This document shows, in pieces, positions 63,733 through 64,000 of a stretch of DNA of 64,000 bases. Origin of the DNA: Candidatus Enterococcus murrayae. Its GTDB lineage: Bacteria > Bacillota > Bacilli > Lactobacillales > Enterococcaceae. Position numbers and translations under genes: made by a program. The DNA lies in contig NZ_JAFLVR010000011.1 of assembly GCF_017315985.1 (NCBI RefSeq), positions 1 through 64,000 on the forward strand. The letters are read 5' to 3'. The notes under the pieces are model-generated. The model did no database searches. It saw only the letters and a program-made list of their open reading frames with translations, and was not told the origin of the DNA. How positions within the stretch are numbered: position 1 is the stretch's first letter; each line of letters begins with the position of its first letter.

Positions 63733-63840
63733 TTGATTTTTGAAACGTAAATTGTACTGAAGTAAATATAGCTAGGGTCCCCTCAGTATAGTTAACTGGG
63801 GGAACTCTTTTTATTTTCCCTTGCATTTATACTATACTGA
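63733..63840 (+). promoter_or_regulatory. Leader of the Sir2 gene with two competing hairpins
   Basis: TTGAAA (63740-63745) and TAAATA (63763-63768) are 17 bases apart. GGTCCCCTCAGT (63776-63787) pairs with ACTGGGGGAACT (63795-63806), and TTTTTATTTT follows, like a terminator. TCAGTATAGT (63783-63792) is also an exact complement of ACTATACTGA (63831-63840), which would exclude the first stem. Confidence 0.45.
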
Positions 63841-63858
63841 TTCTTGAGGTGACAAAAA

Positions 63859-64000
63859 ATGGAAATCACGATTGATCAAGCGGTAAAAATGATTCAGCAA
63901 AGTAAAAAAATAACCTTTTTAACAGGGGCAGGGGTCTCTACTCCCTCGGGGGTACCAGACTATCGTTCGTTACAAGGTATCTATCATGGAATTGAAGCGC
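63859..64000 (+). CDS. Sir2-family NAD-dependent deacylase, N-terminal part (runs off window)
   Basis: The first 47 residues show the Sir2 cofactor motif FLTGAGVSTPSGVPDYRS (about 20-37), which binds NAD. Sirtuins remove acyl groups from lysine side chains using NAD and yield nicotinamide and O-acyl-ADP-ribose. The ATG follows GAGGTGAC. The rest lies outside the window, so the class (deacetylase or macrodomain-linked type) cannot be told. Confidence 0.88.
   Translation, partial: MEITIDQAVKMIQQSKKITFLTGAGVSTPSGVPDYRSLQGIYHGIEA

Overview
The window is a stretch of chromosome from a low-to-moderate-GC Firmicute, most likely an Enterococcus or a close relative. The gene orders dut-radA-yacL-gltX-cysE-cysS-mrnC-rlmB-yacP-sigH, ymfF-ymfH-ymfI-rodZ-pgsA-cinA-recA-rny and ispE-(adc)-purR-glmU-prs are typical of Bacilli. 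Strong AGGAGG-type ribosome sites, a cysteine T-box, a lysine riboswitch, PurBox, Zur and LexA-type operators and an Mga-family regulator all fit this. I cannot name the species from sequence alone. No rRNA, tRNA, insertion sequence or complete prophage was seen.

Layout: (1) 1-1.28 kb: the end of an unrecognised gene with a basic tail, a large inverted repeat, and a cas-less CRISPR mini-array with its own -10 box and terminator. (2) 1.36-4.7 kb: a two-component system with a bacitracin/lantibiotic-type ABC exporter. (3) 4.8-9.7 kb: a minus-strand operon of PTS EIIC, ADP-ribosylglycohydrolase, adenosine deaminase and a YczE-like membrane protein, opposed by a GntR/UTRA regulator whose likely operator lies between -35 and -10 of the operon promoter. 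(4) 9.8-17.7 kb: accessory single genes, an ABC exporter with an XRE-AbrB regulator, a PNAG-type polysaccharide synthase pair and a secreted C39-like peptidase. (5) 17.8-20.3 kb: a LexA-box-controlled radical-SAM DNA repair pair beside a T4 endonuclease V-like gene. (6) 20.4-54.2 kb: mostly core genes for cation and zinc transport, lipid and envelope work, tRNA charging, RNA maturation and decay, recombination, isoprenoid, purine and UDP-GlcNAc/PRPP synthesis. (7) 54.4-57.5 kb: a BceAB-like exporter whose permease is cut by one in-frame stop. (8) 57.6-58.2 kb: three 89-bp repeats, each with a hairpin, a strong ribosome site and a four-codon ORF. (9) 58.4-64 kb: an Mga-like regulator, a TMEM175-type channel, a lysine-riboswitch-controlled amino acid ABC transporter and the start of a Sir2 gene.

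Several control circuits can be read directly: GntR operator plus cre site at the EIIC promoter; LexA boxes at recA and at the radical-SAM operon; a Zur box at the zinc operon; a PurBox at purR; a Cys T-box at cysE-cysS; an L-box at the fused binding protein/permease. Coordinated pathways include lysine import, cysteine synthesis and charging, zinc uptake, EF-P modification/protease-like YmfFHI, and antimicrobial-peptide defence (MprF plus two exporters).

The most interesting candidates for undescribed biology are the rliB-like orphan CRISPR RNA, the triplicated hairpin/mini-ORF elements with a compensatory base change, the SOS-controlled radical-SAM repair operon of unknown chemistry, and the EIIC/ADP-ribosylglycohydrolase/adenosine deaminase operon, which may be a nucleoside-type PTS route.
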